In this document: positions 26,615 to 35,464 of the stretch, one piece after another
Position numbering within the stretch: position 1 is the stretch's first letter
Layout of the letters: each line of letters begins with the position of its first letter
Assembly (NCBI GenBank): GCA_964449835.1
Contig: CAYVBZ010000003.1
Coordinates: 1 to 64,000, forward strand
Direction of reading: 5' to 3'
DNA from: JABDGC01 sp964449835
GTDB lineage: Bacteria > Pseudomonadota > Gammaproteobacteria > DSM-16500
Length of the DNA: 64,000 bases
Program-made: the position numbers and the translations under genes
The notes under the pieces: model-generated
Seen by the model: the letters and a program-made list of their open reading frames with translations, nothing else
What the model was told of the DNA's origin: nothing
The model's database searches: none

Positions 26615-27826
26615 ATGAATTATACAGCGAAAGAGAAGCGTCTCATTTCAGGACTGATATTGGCTATGATACCGTTAAGCGGTGTCGGTATCGATATATG
26701 TGCCCCCTCTCTCCCTCTAATATCTGACGCTTTTCATATCAGCCATTCAACATCAAAGTTATCAATTATTATATACCTCTTTGGGTTTTGTTTTGGACAG
26801 TTATTTATAGGGCCCTTATCCGATTGTTTAGGTAGAAAAAAGATCGTATTACTTGGATTATTTTTTTTTGCTAGCTCAAGCTTGCTAGCCGTAGTTATTA
26901 AATCAGCCACACTTCTCTTGATGGCACGACTTATACAGGGTGTTTCTGTTTCAGCTCCAGTGGTAATTGCAAAGTCAGTTGCAACTGATTGTTTTGTAGG
27001 CAGTGAGCTTAAAAAAATTTCAACAAACCTAGTGACAGCATGGTCACTGGGGCCGATCATCGCGCCTGTTATAGGAGGCTATTCCCAACAGTATTTTGGA
27101 TGGAAAGCTAGTTTCATATGGTTGTTTTTATATTCTTTAATATTGCTGTTAACAATAACTATTTATATGCCAGAAACAAATAAAGAAAATAAAAAAATAA
27201 AAATTAAAATCATAATATCAAACTATTCTGAAATAATTACCTCAAATGCTTTTATGGGTAGCGTATTATGCTTGGCGATTGGCTATGCATACATCGTCGC
27301 TTTCAATATTGTTAGCCCATTCATTATTCAAAATGAGTTAGGATTTAGCGTGATTACGTATGGAGACATTGCATTGGCAATGGGATTTGGTTGTTTTGGA
27401 GGTAGTGTGTTGAATAGGTGGTTGACAACTAAATATAGTCAAAACAATTTAATAAATTGTGGTATTGCCATAATATTACTTACATCTTTGCTGATGTTAA
27501 TATTGAGCATTCAAATATTTAACATTCTTACCTTAGCTATTCCAACATTTATAATGTTCGCATGTATTGGTGTTATTTACCCAAATTGTTCTGCGTATTG
27601 TTTAAGCATGTTTCCTAAGATGGCGGGATCTGCTAGCGCTGTAATGGGTGTTATTACAATACTAGGCACAGCCATTATTGGAATAGCTGCCAGTTTTTTA
27701 AGCGCACGATCTAATTTATCAATTTCAATTCTTTATATTTGTCTAACGATAGGCATATATCTGTGTTTTACAAAACTAGTAAGTAAGGATAAGCAATTTA
27801 ATGTTGAAGAGAAAGTAAGATGCTAA
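26615..27826 (+). CDS. MFS transporter, Bcr/CflA drug-efflux type
   Basis: A 403-aa inner-membrane exporter with about 12 helices. The start GVGIDICAPSLPLISDAFHIS matches the Bcr/CflA pattern (D-x-Y/C-x-PSLP), and the loop 2-3 signature is GPLSDCLGRKKIVL. It is the first gene of a tightly packed operon; its stop overlaps the methyltransferase ATG by 7 bp. The very AT-rich codon use, unlike the flanking core genes, suggests transfer. It probably exports the product of the downstream enzymes; the substrate is unknown. Confidence 0.9.
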   Translation: MNYTAKEKRLISGLILAMIPLSGVGIDICAPSLPLISDAFHISHSTSKLSIIIYLFGFCFGQLFIGPLSDCLGRKKIVLLGLFFFASSSLLAVVIKSATLLLMARLIQGVSVSAPVVIAKSVATDCFVGSELKKISTNLVTAWSLGPIIAPVIGGYSQQYFGWKASFIWLFLYSLILLLTITIYMPETNKENKKIKIKIIISNYSEIITSNAFMGSVLCLAIGYAYIVAFNIVSPFIIQNELGFSVITYGDIALAMGFGCFGGSVLNRWLTTKYSQNNLINCGIAIILLTSLLMLILSIQIFNILTLAIPTFIMFACIGVIYPNCSAYCLSMFPKMAGSASAVMGVITILGTAIIGIAASFLSARSNLSISILYICLTIGIYLCFTKLVSKDKQFNVEEKVRC

Positions 27827-28455
27827 ATAACATTCAAAATGTCAAAGAGAAATTTAATGAATGGGCTTTGTCAGGTAGGGCTGATGCAATGGCTAATGGC
27901 CATATAGCATCCATGAAAAAAATGTTTAAGCTATTAGATGGTAAAGAAATAAAAAGCATTATTGATATTGGCTGTGGAAATGGGTGGGCTGTTCGCGAAT
28001 TTTCTAAAAAAAATGGAGCCAGATATTGCTGTGGTATAGACATATCGGATGAAATGATAAAACTAGCAAAGAGCAGATGTGCTAGAAATATAGAAGAATA
28101 TATAGCTACAGATTTCCTTAGCTTTAAGTGCGATAGGAAATTTGACTTAGTTTTTTCAATGGAGGTTTTTTATTATTTCAATGACCTTTATCACGCAATT
28201 GAAAAAGCAAAAAGCTTATTAACGGAAAATGGTATATTGCTTGTTGGGATAGATTTTTACAAAGAAAATGAAAAAAGCGCTACCTGGCCTCATGAGGTTG
28301 GATTAAATATGCAAAGACTCACCATTAAGCAGTGGGAAAATATTTTTATAAACTATGGATTTTCTGACGTCAAAATAAGTCAAATAAAAAATTTTCATAA
28401 ATTTGATAGGTGGAAATATGTTTGTGGGACACTCGTTATTTATGCCTCCTTATAA
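27820..28455 (+). CDS. SAM-dependent class I methyltransferase
   Basis: A 211-aa Rossmann-type methyltransferase. Motif I is IIDIGCGNGW (about residues 47-56), followed by the acidic CGIDISDEM and the motif IV-like FDLVFSMEVFYYF. The N-terminal segment (VKEKFNEWALSGRADAMANGH) is common in small-molecule methyltransferases. It overlaps the MFS gene upstream and the hydrolase downstream, so coupling is strong. Substrate unknown; in context it may methylate the opine-like product or its precursor. Confidence 0.85.
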   Translation: MLNNIQNVKEKFNEWALSGRADAMANGHIASMKKMFKLLDGKEIKSIIDIGCGNGWAVREFSKKNGARYCCGIDISDEMIKLAKSRCARNIEEYIATDFLSFKCDRKFDLVFSMEVFYYFNDLYHAIEKAKSLLTENGILLVGIDFYKENEKSATWPHEVGLNMQRLTIKQWENIFINYGFSDVKISQIKNFHKFDRWKYVCGTLVIYASL

Positions 28456-29209
28456 AGCAAACGAAGGTGAAAAACATATACCATTAGTTCTTATATCAGG
28501 GATTATGTGCAATGAAAATTTATGGGCAAGACAGATTGAACGTTTTTCATCTGGAAACCTTCATGTGTTAACTCCAGATATATTGCAGGAAAAAACAGTA
28601 GAGCAATTGGCAATTGAAATTGCATCTTCCATTGAAGGCCGAATAAATATTGTTGGCTTTTCATCTGGTGGATATATTGCTCAGGAAATTATTAGGCTTT
28701 CACCAGATAAAATAAACAAAGTTATTCTAATTAGTACATCAGGCGGAAAATATACTGAAAAGCAACAAGTAAGAAGAAAATTTTTTTTAAGCGAAGATAA
28801 TGATTCTAAGGACGAGTCTGGGCTTTCTATGTTTGTTGATAAGCTAACTTCTTCTTATACTTCAATGGATGATATTCATATACTTAATGATATAAATCAC
28901 ATGCTTACTACAATTGATCCGAGTGTTTTTTATCAGCAAATGAAAGTCATTTATGAGTACAATAAATCCCCGCCAGATCTTAGAAATATTACAATGCCTG
29001 CTTTAATTATATGCTCTGACAATGACCCATTCATATCATGTGAAGCATATATTGAGCTTGTCAACAAAATACCTACAGCGAAATTGAAACTTATAAAAAA
29101 TTCGGGTCATATGCTGCCGCTATCTGCTGGCGATGAAATTAATAATGAAATTGAGGTTTTTTTTGGGTATCCAAAATTTAACCGTGAGACGCAATTTAGG
29201 AGAATTTAA
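28418..29209 (+). CDS. Alpha/beta hydrolase
   Basis: A 263-aa serine hydrolase fold. An oxyanion region (LVLISGIMCNENLWARQI) is followed by the nucleophile elbow GFSSGG, an acidic residue in CSDNDPF and a catalytic His in NSGHMLPL. The ATG at 28418 follows AGGTGG and overlaps the methyltransferase end by 38 bp. ATG 28441 is an alternative. A 134-bp internal piece is duplicated at 23297. It could be a thioesterase/esterase of the biosynthetic operon; the substrate is unknown. Confidence 0.85.
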   Translation: MFVGHSLFMPPYKANEGEKHIPLVLISGIMCNENLWARQIERFSSGNLHVLTPDILQEKTVEQLAIEIASSIEGRINIVGFSSGGYIAQEIIRLSPDKINKVILISTSGGKYTEKQQVRRKFFLSEDNDSKDESGLSMFVDKLTSSYTSMDDIHILNDINHMLTTIDPSVFYQQMKVIYEYNKSPPDLRNITMPALIICSDNDPFISCEAYIELVNKIPTAKLKLIKNSGHMLPLSAGDEINNEIEVFFGYPKFNRETQFRRI

Positions 29210-29211
29210 TT

Positions 29212-29958
29212 ATGGAAGCTGTATCGCAAGTCCAGCGTTTTAAAAATCAAACAACAGTTCCTAAATATCTTTTTCAAGGATCATTGTTTCCTGTATCAAA
29301 CAAAAAGAATATGAATAGAGATGTGCTCATAAAAACGTATGGCAACAACGAGATACTTGTAATGCAGGAGGGGTTTACGCAATTTGATCTGGCAGTATCC
29401 TTGGCGTATAAGAAAATAATAAACAATCATGTTTCATTTGAAGATATTAGATTTTCTATCGCTGATTTTTCAAGAGCTCTTAACAGACATGAAGGTGGAA
29501 AAACGAGAGCATTAATTTTAGATGCGCTAAAAAGGAGTAATAAATTTCATTTATGCTTTGATTTTGGAAATGGCAATTCATTTGACGGATATAGATTAAA
29601 CAAATTTGAAGAAAATTGTCCTGGATACTTTAAAGTGGCATTTAACACTGACTATCTCTCTATGGCTTATTGTGAAAATGATGTTTTTAATATAAATATT
29701 GACATGTTTTTAAGTTTGCAATTGGGCTTGCAAAGCTGGCTATATGGCTTTATATGTACAATTCCAGATAAAAATCAGATTTGCTTAGATTTATTGCATG
29801 ATTATTCTGGTTCAAATTACAAGAATCAAAGTGATTTTAAAAAGGCTGTCAAACATGCCATGACAGCATTACATGAAAGGGGAATACTAGGGTGGCGTCA
29901 TGGTATTACCAGAAGCAATGAAGTTTTTTGGGAATACAAAAATCCATTTAATGTATGA
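29212..29958 (+). CDS. Replication-initiator-like winged-helix protein
   Basis: The 248-aa protein reads like a TrfA/RepA-type plasmid initiator with two winged-helix units. The first is about residues 55-120 (FTQFDLAVSLAYKKI, then DFSRALNRHEGGKTRALILDAL). The second is about 160-245 (INIDMFLSLQLGLQSWLYGF, then KAVKHAMTALHERGILGW). AGGAG precedes the ATG by 9 nt. It starts 2 bp after the hydrolase and overlaps the next gene by 4 bp, so it is embedded in a metabolic operon. It may be a repurposed regulator or a relic of an integrated plasmid. I assign it by pattern, not by a firm match. Confidence 0.45.
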   Translation: MEAVSQVQRFKNQTTVPKYLFQGSLFPVSNKKNMNRDVLIKTYGNNEILVMQEGFTQFDLAVSLAYKKIINNHVSFEDIRFSIADFSRALNRHEGGKTRALILDALKRSNKFHLCFDFGNGNSFDGYRLNKFEENCPGYFKVAFNTDYLSMAYCENDVFNINIDMFLSLQLGLQSWLYGFICTIPDKNQICLDLLHDYSGSNYKNQSDFKKAVKHAMTALHERGILGWRHGITRSNEVFWEYKNPFNV

Positions 29959-30998
29959 TAAACAACAATATCGGTATAATAGGTAGCGGTCAGGCAGCTA
30001 TCGCGCTAGCTGCATTTTTTTCAAAAAATGGAAAATATTCATCAATTCTATATTTTGAAGAGCATCAGGGAGCAATCAAAAAAATAAAAAATGGCAATAT
30101 GGTACAATTAAGCGGAAAAATTAGCGGGTTTTTTAATATCCATGAATTAACAAGAGACGCATCTAAATTTTTTAATAAAAATGATGTAATATTTGTTGTC
30201 TCACCAACATATTCACATGAAAAAATCATGGATAATATCCATCATTTTTTGGAAAAAAAGCATAATTTAGTTTTTGTCACAGGAAATTTTTCATCTATTG
30301 TTATTAAACGAAAATACAAAAAACTAAATTGCAATTTATCTGAAATTAATCTTTTTCCATTTGCATGTCGCTTAAGTGAAAATGGAATTGATATACTTGG
30401 CGTTAAGAGTAATTTATTTATTTCATCATATGATCCTGCTGGGACAGATGAAATCATCGAAAAAATTAAACCGTACTTTCCTTCAAGATTGTTGAAATGC
30501 AGGGATGTTATAGAAGTTGGCTTAAATAATGTGAACGGAATTTGTCATCCAATTATACTATTGTTAAATGCAGGAAGAATTGGAAAGGAAGATTTTTATT
30601 TCAATAGGGATGGAGTTACTGAAGGTGTTGCTAATTTCATGGACTCTGTTGAGGATGAAAGAAAACGCATAGCAGTTAGCCTTGGTAGTGAATATATTAG
30701 TTTTTTAGATATTATGAATATTTTTTATGAGGAAAAATTTAATTCTATACATGAATTATTTTCTGCATCTTCTGTTCTAAATATACAAAAATTATGTCCA
30801 AGAAGCTTTAATAATAGATATTTAGCTGAGGATGTGCCATATGTATTGGTTCCGTGGTTAAGTTTAGCGCGAATGAATGGCACAGAGAGTAAAGCAATTG
30901 AAACTATCATCCATTTAGCATCTATTATTTCCAAAAAAAATTATTTTGAATCTGGACGAATTTTAGAAAGAGCCGAAATAAAAAAATATTGGACTTGA
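29955..30998 (+). CDS. Opine/octopine-nopaline dehydrogenase-like protein
   Basis: The N-terminal NAD(P) Rossmann motif is IGIIGSGQAAIALAAFF (residues 6-22). A long central domain follows with the segment GLNNVNGICHPIILLLNAGRI, resembling the conserved N-x-x-x-HP region of octopine/nopaline dehydrogenases. The 347 aa match that family (about 350-400). Such enzymes reductively join an amino acid to a 2-oxo acid. It overlaps the winged-helix gene (ATGA), making it the fifth and last member of the operon. Opine dehydrogenases next to MFS exporters also occur in staphylopine-type metallophore loci, but no nicotianamine-synthase-like gene is present here. Confidence 0.72.
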   Translation: MINNNIGIIGSGQAAIALAAFFSKNGKYSSILYFEEHQGAIKKIKNGNMVQLSGKISGFFNIHELTRDASKFFNKNDVIFVVSPTYSHEKIMDNIHHFLEKKHNLVFVTGNFSSIVIKRKYKKLNCNLSEINLFPFACRLSENGIDILGVKSNLFISSYDPAGTDEIIEKIKPYFPSRLLKCRDVIEVGLNNVNGICHPIILLLNAGRIGKEDFYFNRDGVTEGVANFMDSVEDERKRIAVSLGSEYISFLDIMNIFYEEKFNSIHELFSASSVLNIQKLCPRSFNNRYLAEDVPYVLVPWLSLARMNGTESKAIETIIHLASIISKKNYFESGRILERAEIKKYWT

Positions 30999-31101
30999 CC
31001 CCAAAACATTGGACTTGGCTCCAAGATGTCACGCCGTATATTGCTCCATTCATATCACCTTATTAATATTAAATTATAGTGATTCAAGGAGAAAAGTTGC
31101 T

Positions 31102-31536
31102 ATGTCTGTAATGGAGCCATTGTACCGTTTGGTGGGAGTTATTCCCTCCCGACTCACCGAAGAGCAGAGCCTTTTACTAGAGGCCGAAATTTTTGCACGC
31201 ATCTGCGAAGAACTTAGGGAGATTTTTAGGAAACAACACTGGGAATATTTTTATTTAATGAAATTTACCATAGAAATGGAGAACATAATGCTTGAGTCTA
31301 AGTTTGTACGTTTGATCATCCAAGATATCCTAGCAACAGGCGAGTATAACCTTGAAGGGATTGCCCATTATACCGATACTCATGAAGAAGTTATTGAGGA
31401 GATGATGACGGGGCGTAATGCTAGTCCATCGGCAGCGTTTCTTCGTAAGCTGATTGATTTGCATCGGTCAGTAAGGCCTGAGTTATATAAGGAAATTGTA
31501 AAAAAAGTCACTGAAAATTATTTGACAGCAGCATAG
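31102..31536 (+). CDS. Conserved hypothetical protein, Legionellales-like
   Basis: A 144-aa product from the ATG at 31102, with AAGGAG about 10 nt upstream. The C-terminal half (FVRLIIQDILATGEYNLEG, then EEVIEEMMTGRNASPSAAFLRKLIDLHR) looks like a helix-turn-helix-type segment. I associate this protein type with Legionella/Coxiella-like genomes, from memory and not from a search. Function unknown. It lies between the opine operon and the right island repeat. Confidence 0.65.
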   Translation: MSVMEPLYRLVGVIPSRLTEEQSLLLEAEIFARICEELREIFRKQHWEYFYLMKFTIEMENIMLESKFVRLIIQDILATGEYNLEGIAHYTDTHEEVIEEMMTGRNASPSAAFLRKLIDLHRSVRPELYKEIVKKVTENYLTAA

Positions 31537-31544
31537 AGAAGTAA

Positions 31545-31569
31545 GGGGTCCAATCTTTCCTTCAATCTT
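31545..31569. repeat. Island-bracketing repeat, right copy
   Basis: Matches 24 of 25 positions of 23272-23296 in direct orientation, giving an 8.3-kb bracketed interval. Confidence 0.7.
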
Positions 31570-31644
31570 GGCTTATGCAGCCTCTTTCCATGAGCCGATT
31601 ACACTCATTAACCGGCTCATTTTAGCCTTGTTTTTGAGCCGATT

Positions 31645-32775
31645 ATGGATGATAATTGGCTCATGAAACTCTACAACTGGCAGCAGCCCGACTGGCCTCA
31701 CTTTCGCTACGACCTCACTCAACTATATGAAAAATTGCTGTTTATTTCAGAAAAAATGGGCTTAATTGCTGGTAAGTTAGAACATTTGAATGGAAATTTG
31801 CAGTCCGAAACGACCATCGACCTCCTGGTTGAAGAAGCGGTTAATACTTCTGAAATTGAAGGAGAGCATATTAGCCGCATCGATATTAGATCATCCATCA
31901 AAAATAAACTGGGACTCAATCCAAAACAGGCCCCCGTGCGTGATAAAAGGGCCCAAGGCATTGCAGAATTAATGCTTGATGTGCGCAAGAGTTTTAAGCA
32001 AGCGCTTACAGAAGAAAAATTATTCGACTGGCATTTGATGGTCATGTCCGGATCATCTAATCCCAATTTAAGAATGGGATATTGGCGGACCGATGAAGAA
32101 CCGATGCAAATTGTTTCAGGGTCTCTTGGAAAACAGCTTGTTCATTATGAAGCTCCTCCTTCTCAGGCTGTTCCAGAAGAAATGGAAAAATTCCTTCATT
32201 GGTTTAATGAAACCTCACCTGAGAAGCCAAAGGCAATTAAATCCCCTCCCGTGCGCGCCGCTATCGCGCATTTATATTTTGAAAGTATTCATCCCTTCGA
32301 TGATGGTAATGGAAGAATCGGTCGAGCGATTGCTGAAAAAGCTTTATCACAAGGCTTTGGTTATCCCGTCTTAATCAGTTTATCTGCGGCGATTGAAGCG
32401 GATAAAAAAGCCTATTATTCGGCTTTAAAGACCGCCTCAAAATCTAATGAAGTGACTCCTTGGATTGAGTATTTTGGGGATTTAATCGTAAAAGCTCAGC
32501 TTGAGGTCGAGAGAATAATTAATTTTATTCTTAAAAAATCTAATTTCTTCGATCAATTCAAAGATGTTTTAAATGAACGTCAAACCAAAGTAATTAAGCG
32601 CATGCTGCAAGAAGGCATAAAAGGTTTTGAAGGAGGAATGAGCGCAAAAAAATACATGTCCATAACAGGCACTTCTAAAGCAACTGCAACCAGAGATTTA
32701 CAACACCTGCTCATCGTCAAAGCATTAAAACAATCAGGCGGCGGCCGCAGCGTTCGCTATGAACTTAATTTATAA
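31645..32775 (+). CDS. Fic family protein (predicted AMP transferase) with N-terminal DUF4172-like region
   Basis: Fic enzymes transfer AMP (or related groups) to target proteins. The catalytic motif HPFDDGNGRIGR starts at His216. The autoinhibitory helix motif T-x-x-x-E-G appears as TSEIEGE (residues 68-74), placing it in class II with inhibition in cis. The N-terminus YNWQQPDWPHF is typical of DUF4172-Fic proteins. A winged-helix-like C-terminus (SITGTSKATATRDLQHLL) ends the 376 aa. The ATG at 31663 (MKLYNWQQ) may be the real start. Such chromosomal Fics are usually intracellular regulators rather than effectors. Confidence 0.92.
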   Translation: MDDNWLMKLYNWQQPDWPHFRYDLTQLYEKLLFISEKMGLIAGKLEHLNGNLQSETTIDLLVEEAVNTSEIEGEHISRIDIRSSIKNKLGLNPKQAPVRDKRAQGIAELMLDVRKSFKQALTEEKLFDWHLMVMSGSSNPNLRMGYWRTDEEPMQIVSGSLGKQLVHYEAPPSQAVPEEMEKFLHWFNETSPEKPKAIKSPPVRAAIAHLYFESIHPFDDGNGRIGRAIAEKALSQGFGYPVLISLSAAIEADKKAYYSALKTASKSNEVTPWIEYFGDLIVKAQLEVERIINFILKKSNFFDQFKDVLNERQTKVIKRMLQEGIKGFEGGMSAKKYMSITGTSKATATRDLQHLLIVKALKQSGGGRSVRYELNL

Positions 32776-32802
32776 TGACATTCAAGGGGAAAAATATATA
32801 TA

Positions 32803-32910
32803 ATGAAGCGCAAATATAAAAAATTAACACATGAACCTATCGGAAGAGTTAGGTGGATTGTTGAGGATTTTCTGCCGCCACCGGAAAAGTTACTTGTTAA
32901 GCCTAAGTAG
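32803..32910 (+). CDS. Small 35-aa protein, antitoxin-like pattern
   Basis: ATG at 32803, with AGGGGA about 12 nt upstream, encodes MKRKYKKLTHEPIGRVRWIV followed by EDFLPPPEKL and a lysine end. The E-P-[IM]-G...DFLP.PE.L pattern recurs in very short proteins often placed beside toxin-like genes. That memory is the only basis for the assignment. It lies 27 bp after one fic gene and its last 8 bases overlap the stop of the opposite fic gene. Confidence 0.5.
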   Translation: MKRKYKKLTHEPIGRVRWIVEDFLPPPEKLLVKPK

Positions 32911-34459
32911 TGTGTGGAAAGAAGATGTCGGCATATTTCTTTTCTAAGGTTTCGATTTCATCTTCTGTTAATGAGTTGAACTCCTTTCTGCGTGCTCGTT
33001 GTGATATTACACCATTTTCTTGATTTAAAAATCTAATTAAGAGATCAATTAGTCTATCAGGCATATCAATATAGTTTTTTACAAAAAGTTTCATCTTTTC
33101 ATGTTTTTCTAGATAATCCACTTCTTCTGGTAACGTTTTTTCGATGGTTTCTTCAATGCACGCATATAGATATTCAGCTTGCTTAGTAGCATCAAAATAA
33201 CGATATAAATTGATAGTGTCATTAATAACTTCAACATTATTTTTTTCTGTTGGGCGCCAGCTAATGAATTGAAGGCGAGGGCGTGAAAATGATTCTAAGG
33301 TTTCTCTGTATTCAGTTATATGGTCTAAAATGACTGCGGATATAGGGAAAATAATATTAGGTGGATTGAATATTTTCTCAGCGAGTACATGATGTATTAG
33401 ATACCGATGAATTCGGCCATTTCCATCTTCAAATGGATGTATAAACACAAACCCAAAGGCAATGATAGTTGCTGCCAAAATAGGATCCATTCCACTTTCT
33501 TTTAGGAGTTGATTGACTTCTATTAACCCATTCATAAGTGAAAACAAATCTTGAGGGCGAGCTGATATATGATCAGGAATAGGTATGCCTGTTGTTCTCT
33601 CATGTTCTCCAATAAATCCACCTTCATTGCGATAGCCAAAATGAATAAATCTGAAATCTGAAATGATGATTTCTTGTAATCTAAGAAACTCATCATGTGA
33701 GAGGGGGTTCTTTCCAGCTTGGCCAATTGCATAAGCCCATCTTTCTGTGCGAGTTTGGGGTGGAGTTTCTCCTTCTATAGCATATGAAGCTTTTGAGTCT
33801 TTTAGTAGCATACATGCGGCAGCCCGCATGAGAATATCAGGATGTACTTTACCCAGGACTGCTCGAGCTTTTTCTCTAAAGTTTTCTTGAATATAGCTGT
33901 CTATTTTTTGTGTTCTTCGGATAGTAGGACAAAAAGCGGGGACGCCAGGCAGATTATTTCGAACTCGATGTCTTTTGGAAAGTTTTGAAGGCCCTGGATA
34001 TTGTAAGTTGGTGTCTAGAGCGTCCACTAGATTTCCAGTTATTGCATCGGGTAATTCTAATTTTACTTCTTGGAGCCATTCATACAAAAACCAGATTCTA
34101 CGACTATAGGAACCCGTAGGTTCATTCTTTATTATTTGGATAATTTCTTGTACATCAATGGTGTCAAATAATGCTTTAAAAAAAGATAAATTTACCCCTT
34201 CATATTTGAGAGCAAATATAAGATGCCCGTATAAGGTAGCTGCTGGTTCATGGCGCGGGGTAAACATCATCCAGCCATTTGCTTGATATTTTTTATGTCT
34301 TTTACTAATTGCACATAATATATCGGGTAGTGGCATTTCTAAATTATAAGTTTTCATTAGGGCAGCATAACCGGCAAGCATAGCTTCTTTATCGGGCAAC
34401 GGGATATGCCTGTCATGAAAAGTACTTACAATGTGTGGAAACTGAGTGGGTTGATTCAT
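32903..34459 (-). CDS. Fic family protein (predicted AMP transferase)
   Basis: A 518-aa Fic protein with catalytic motif HPFEDGNGRIHR starting at His341. An S-x-x-x-E-G inhibitory helix (SYAIEGE, near residue 228) precedes it, so it is also class II. The N-terminal 200 residues form a helical extension (MFTPRHEPAATLYGHLIFALKYEGV) that I cannot name. It is convergent with the other fic gene; the two differ in architecture and are not a recent duplication. Target unknown. Confidence 0.9.
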   Translation of the reverse strand: MNQPTQFPHIVSTFHDRHIPLPDKEAMLAGYAALMKTYNLEMPLPDILCAISKRHKKYQANGWMMFTPRHEPAATLYGHLIFALKYEGVNLSFFKALFDTIDVQEIIQIIKNEPTGSYSRRIWFLYEWLQEVKLELPDAITGNLVDALDTNLQYPGPSKLSKRHRVRNNLPGVPAFCPTIRRTQKIDSYIQENFREKARAVLGKVHPDILMRAAACMLLKDSKASYAIEGETPPQTRTERWAYAIGQAGKNPLSHDEFLRLQEIIISDFRFIHFGYRNEGGFIGEHERTTGIPIPDHISARPQDLFSLMNGLIEVNQLLKESGMDPILAATIIAFGFVFIHPFEDGNGRIHRYLIHHVLAEKIFNPPNIIFPISAVILDHITEYRETLESFSRPRLQFISWRPTEKNNVEVINDTINLYRYFDATKQAEYLYACIEETIEKTLPEEVDYLEKHEKMKLFVKNYIDMPDRLIDLLIRFLNQENGVISQRARRKEFNSLTEDEIETLEKKYADIFFPHTT

Positions 34460-34747
34460 TTATGTGAATACCAATTAAATTTCTTCATATAACATAGTTT
34501 AGCATGAAAATTGAGGAAATATTATGAAATTCAATTCAATATTTAGTATTTTCATGAAAAATGATAATAAGAGATCATGTGAAATGTGTAAACATTAATT
34601 TTGTATTTTTTCAATTAGTTGTGTGTTTTATTTTTATCTTTTTACTCGGATAGAGAAATTTAATATTAAAAATTACAAAAATACATACAGTTAATAGATC
34701 GAATAATCAAAAAATGGAAAAAATATAAACATATGCTTCTTCCTCGG
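34460..34747. other. AT-rich intergenic region
   Basis: About 290 bp of strongly AT-rich sequence between the fic start and the coq7 stop. I see no gene, repeat or clear promoter in it. Confidence 0.5.
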
Positions 34748-35395
34748 TCACAGCCAATACGCCGTCCTCACCATAATCCTAGAAACCCAACTCATCCCCC
34801 TGCGCACCCACCCCGGTAAAGTCACTCCGCCAAGATGCACCGCTTCCTCCCGATGCCTCTCCTCATCCCGCTGCATCTGCCGCAAAATTTTTATGCTCTT
34901 CTCATCCTTCTCCGGCAAACGCTGCAAATGCCCACTCAAATGCTTCACCACCTGCTTCTCAGTCTCTGCGAGAAACCCCAAACTCCACCGGTCGCCCGCT
35001 AACCCTGCCGTCAAACCAATACAAAAAGACCCCGCATACCAAAGCGGATTCAAATAACTCGTATGACTCCCAAGCTCCACCAAACGCTGATTACACCAAG
35101 CCAAATGGTCCCCTTCTTCAATCGCCGCTTGCCGCAACTGCGCTCCGGTCTCACTCCCACGCGAACCCAAAGCCTGCCCATGATAAAGCGCCTGCGCGCA
35201 AATTTCGCCGGCATGATTCACTCGCATTAAGGACGCTGCCTCTTTCTTTTCCTTTGGACTCAGCTCAGGCCCTTTTTCTTCGCCGCCCGGATAGTCGCGG
35301 CCTGTTGTCTTAGGGTTGTCCCCCAAGGCACGCAATAATTGATCAAAACCCAAACAAAGCTGGTCCGCTAAAGAATAGTGTCTTTCGATTTTCAT
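34748..35395 (-). CDS. coq7: Ubiquinone biosynthesis monooxygenase Coq7
   Basis: Di-iron hydroxylase for the last hydroxylation in ubiquinone synthesis. The 215 aa carry the expected ligands: Glu64 (NHAGEICAQ), EEGDH with Glu94 and His97, Glu144 in AETE, and E178-x-x-H181 in DEERH. The protein is peripheral to the inner membrane. Its presence indicates aerobic respiration with ubiquinone. It stands alone on the minus strand. Confidence 0.95.
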   Translation of the reverse strand: MKIERHYSLADQLCLGFDQLLRALGDNPKTTGRDYPGGEEKGPELSPKEKKEAASLMRVNHAGEICAQALYHGQALGSRGSETGAQLRQAAIEEGDHLAWCNQRLVELGSHTSYLNPLWYAGSFCIGLTAGLAGDRWSLGFLAETEKQVVKHLSGHLQRLPEKDEKSIKILRQMQRDEERHREEAVHLGGVTLPGWVRRGMSWVSRIMVRTAYWL

Positions 35396-35464
35396 GAATG
35401 GCCGCCTTTCAGTTTCGCTTATTATACTGTGATAAATCCTGCAGGAATTATTGTCTCGCTGCCA

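Noticed and set aside
26615..30998. Staphylopine-type metallophore cluster
   Set aside because: Exporter and opine-dehydrogenase-like genes fit, but no nicotianamine-synthase-like or histidine-racemase gene is present, so the specific name is not justified.
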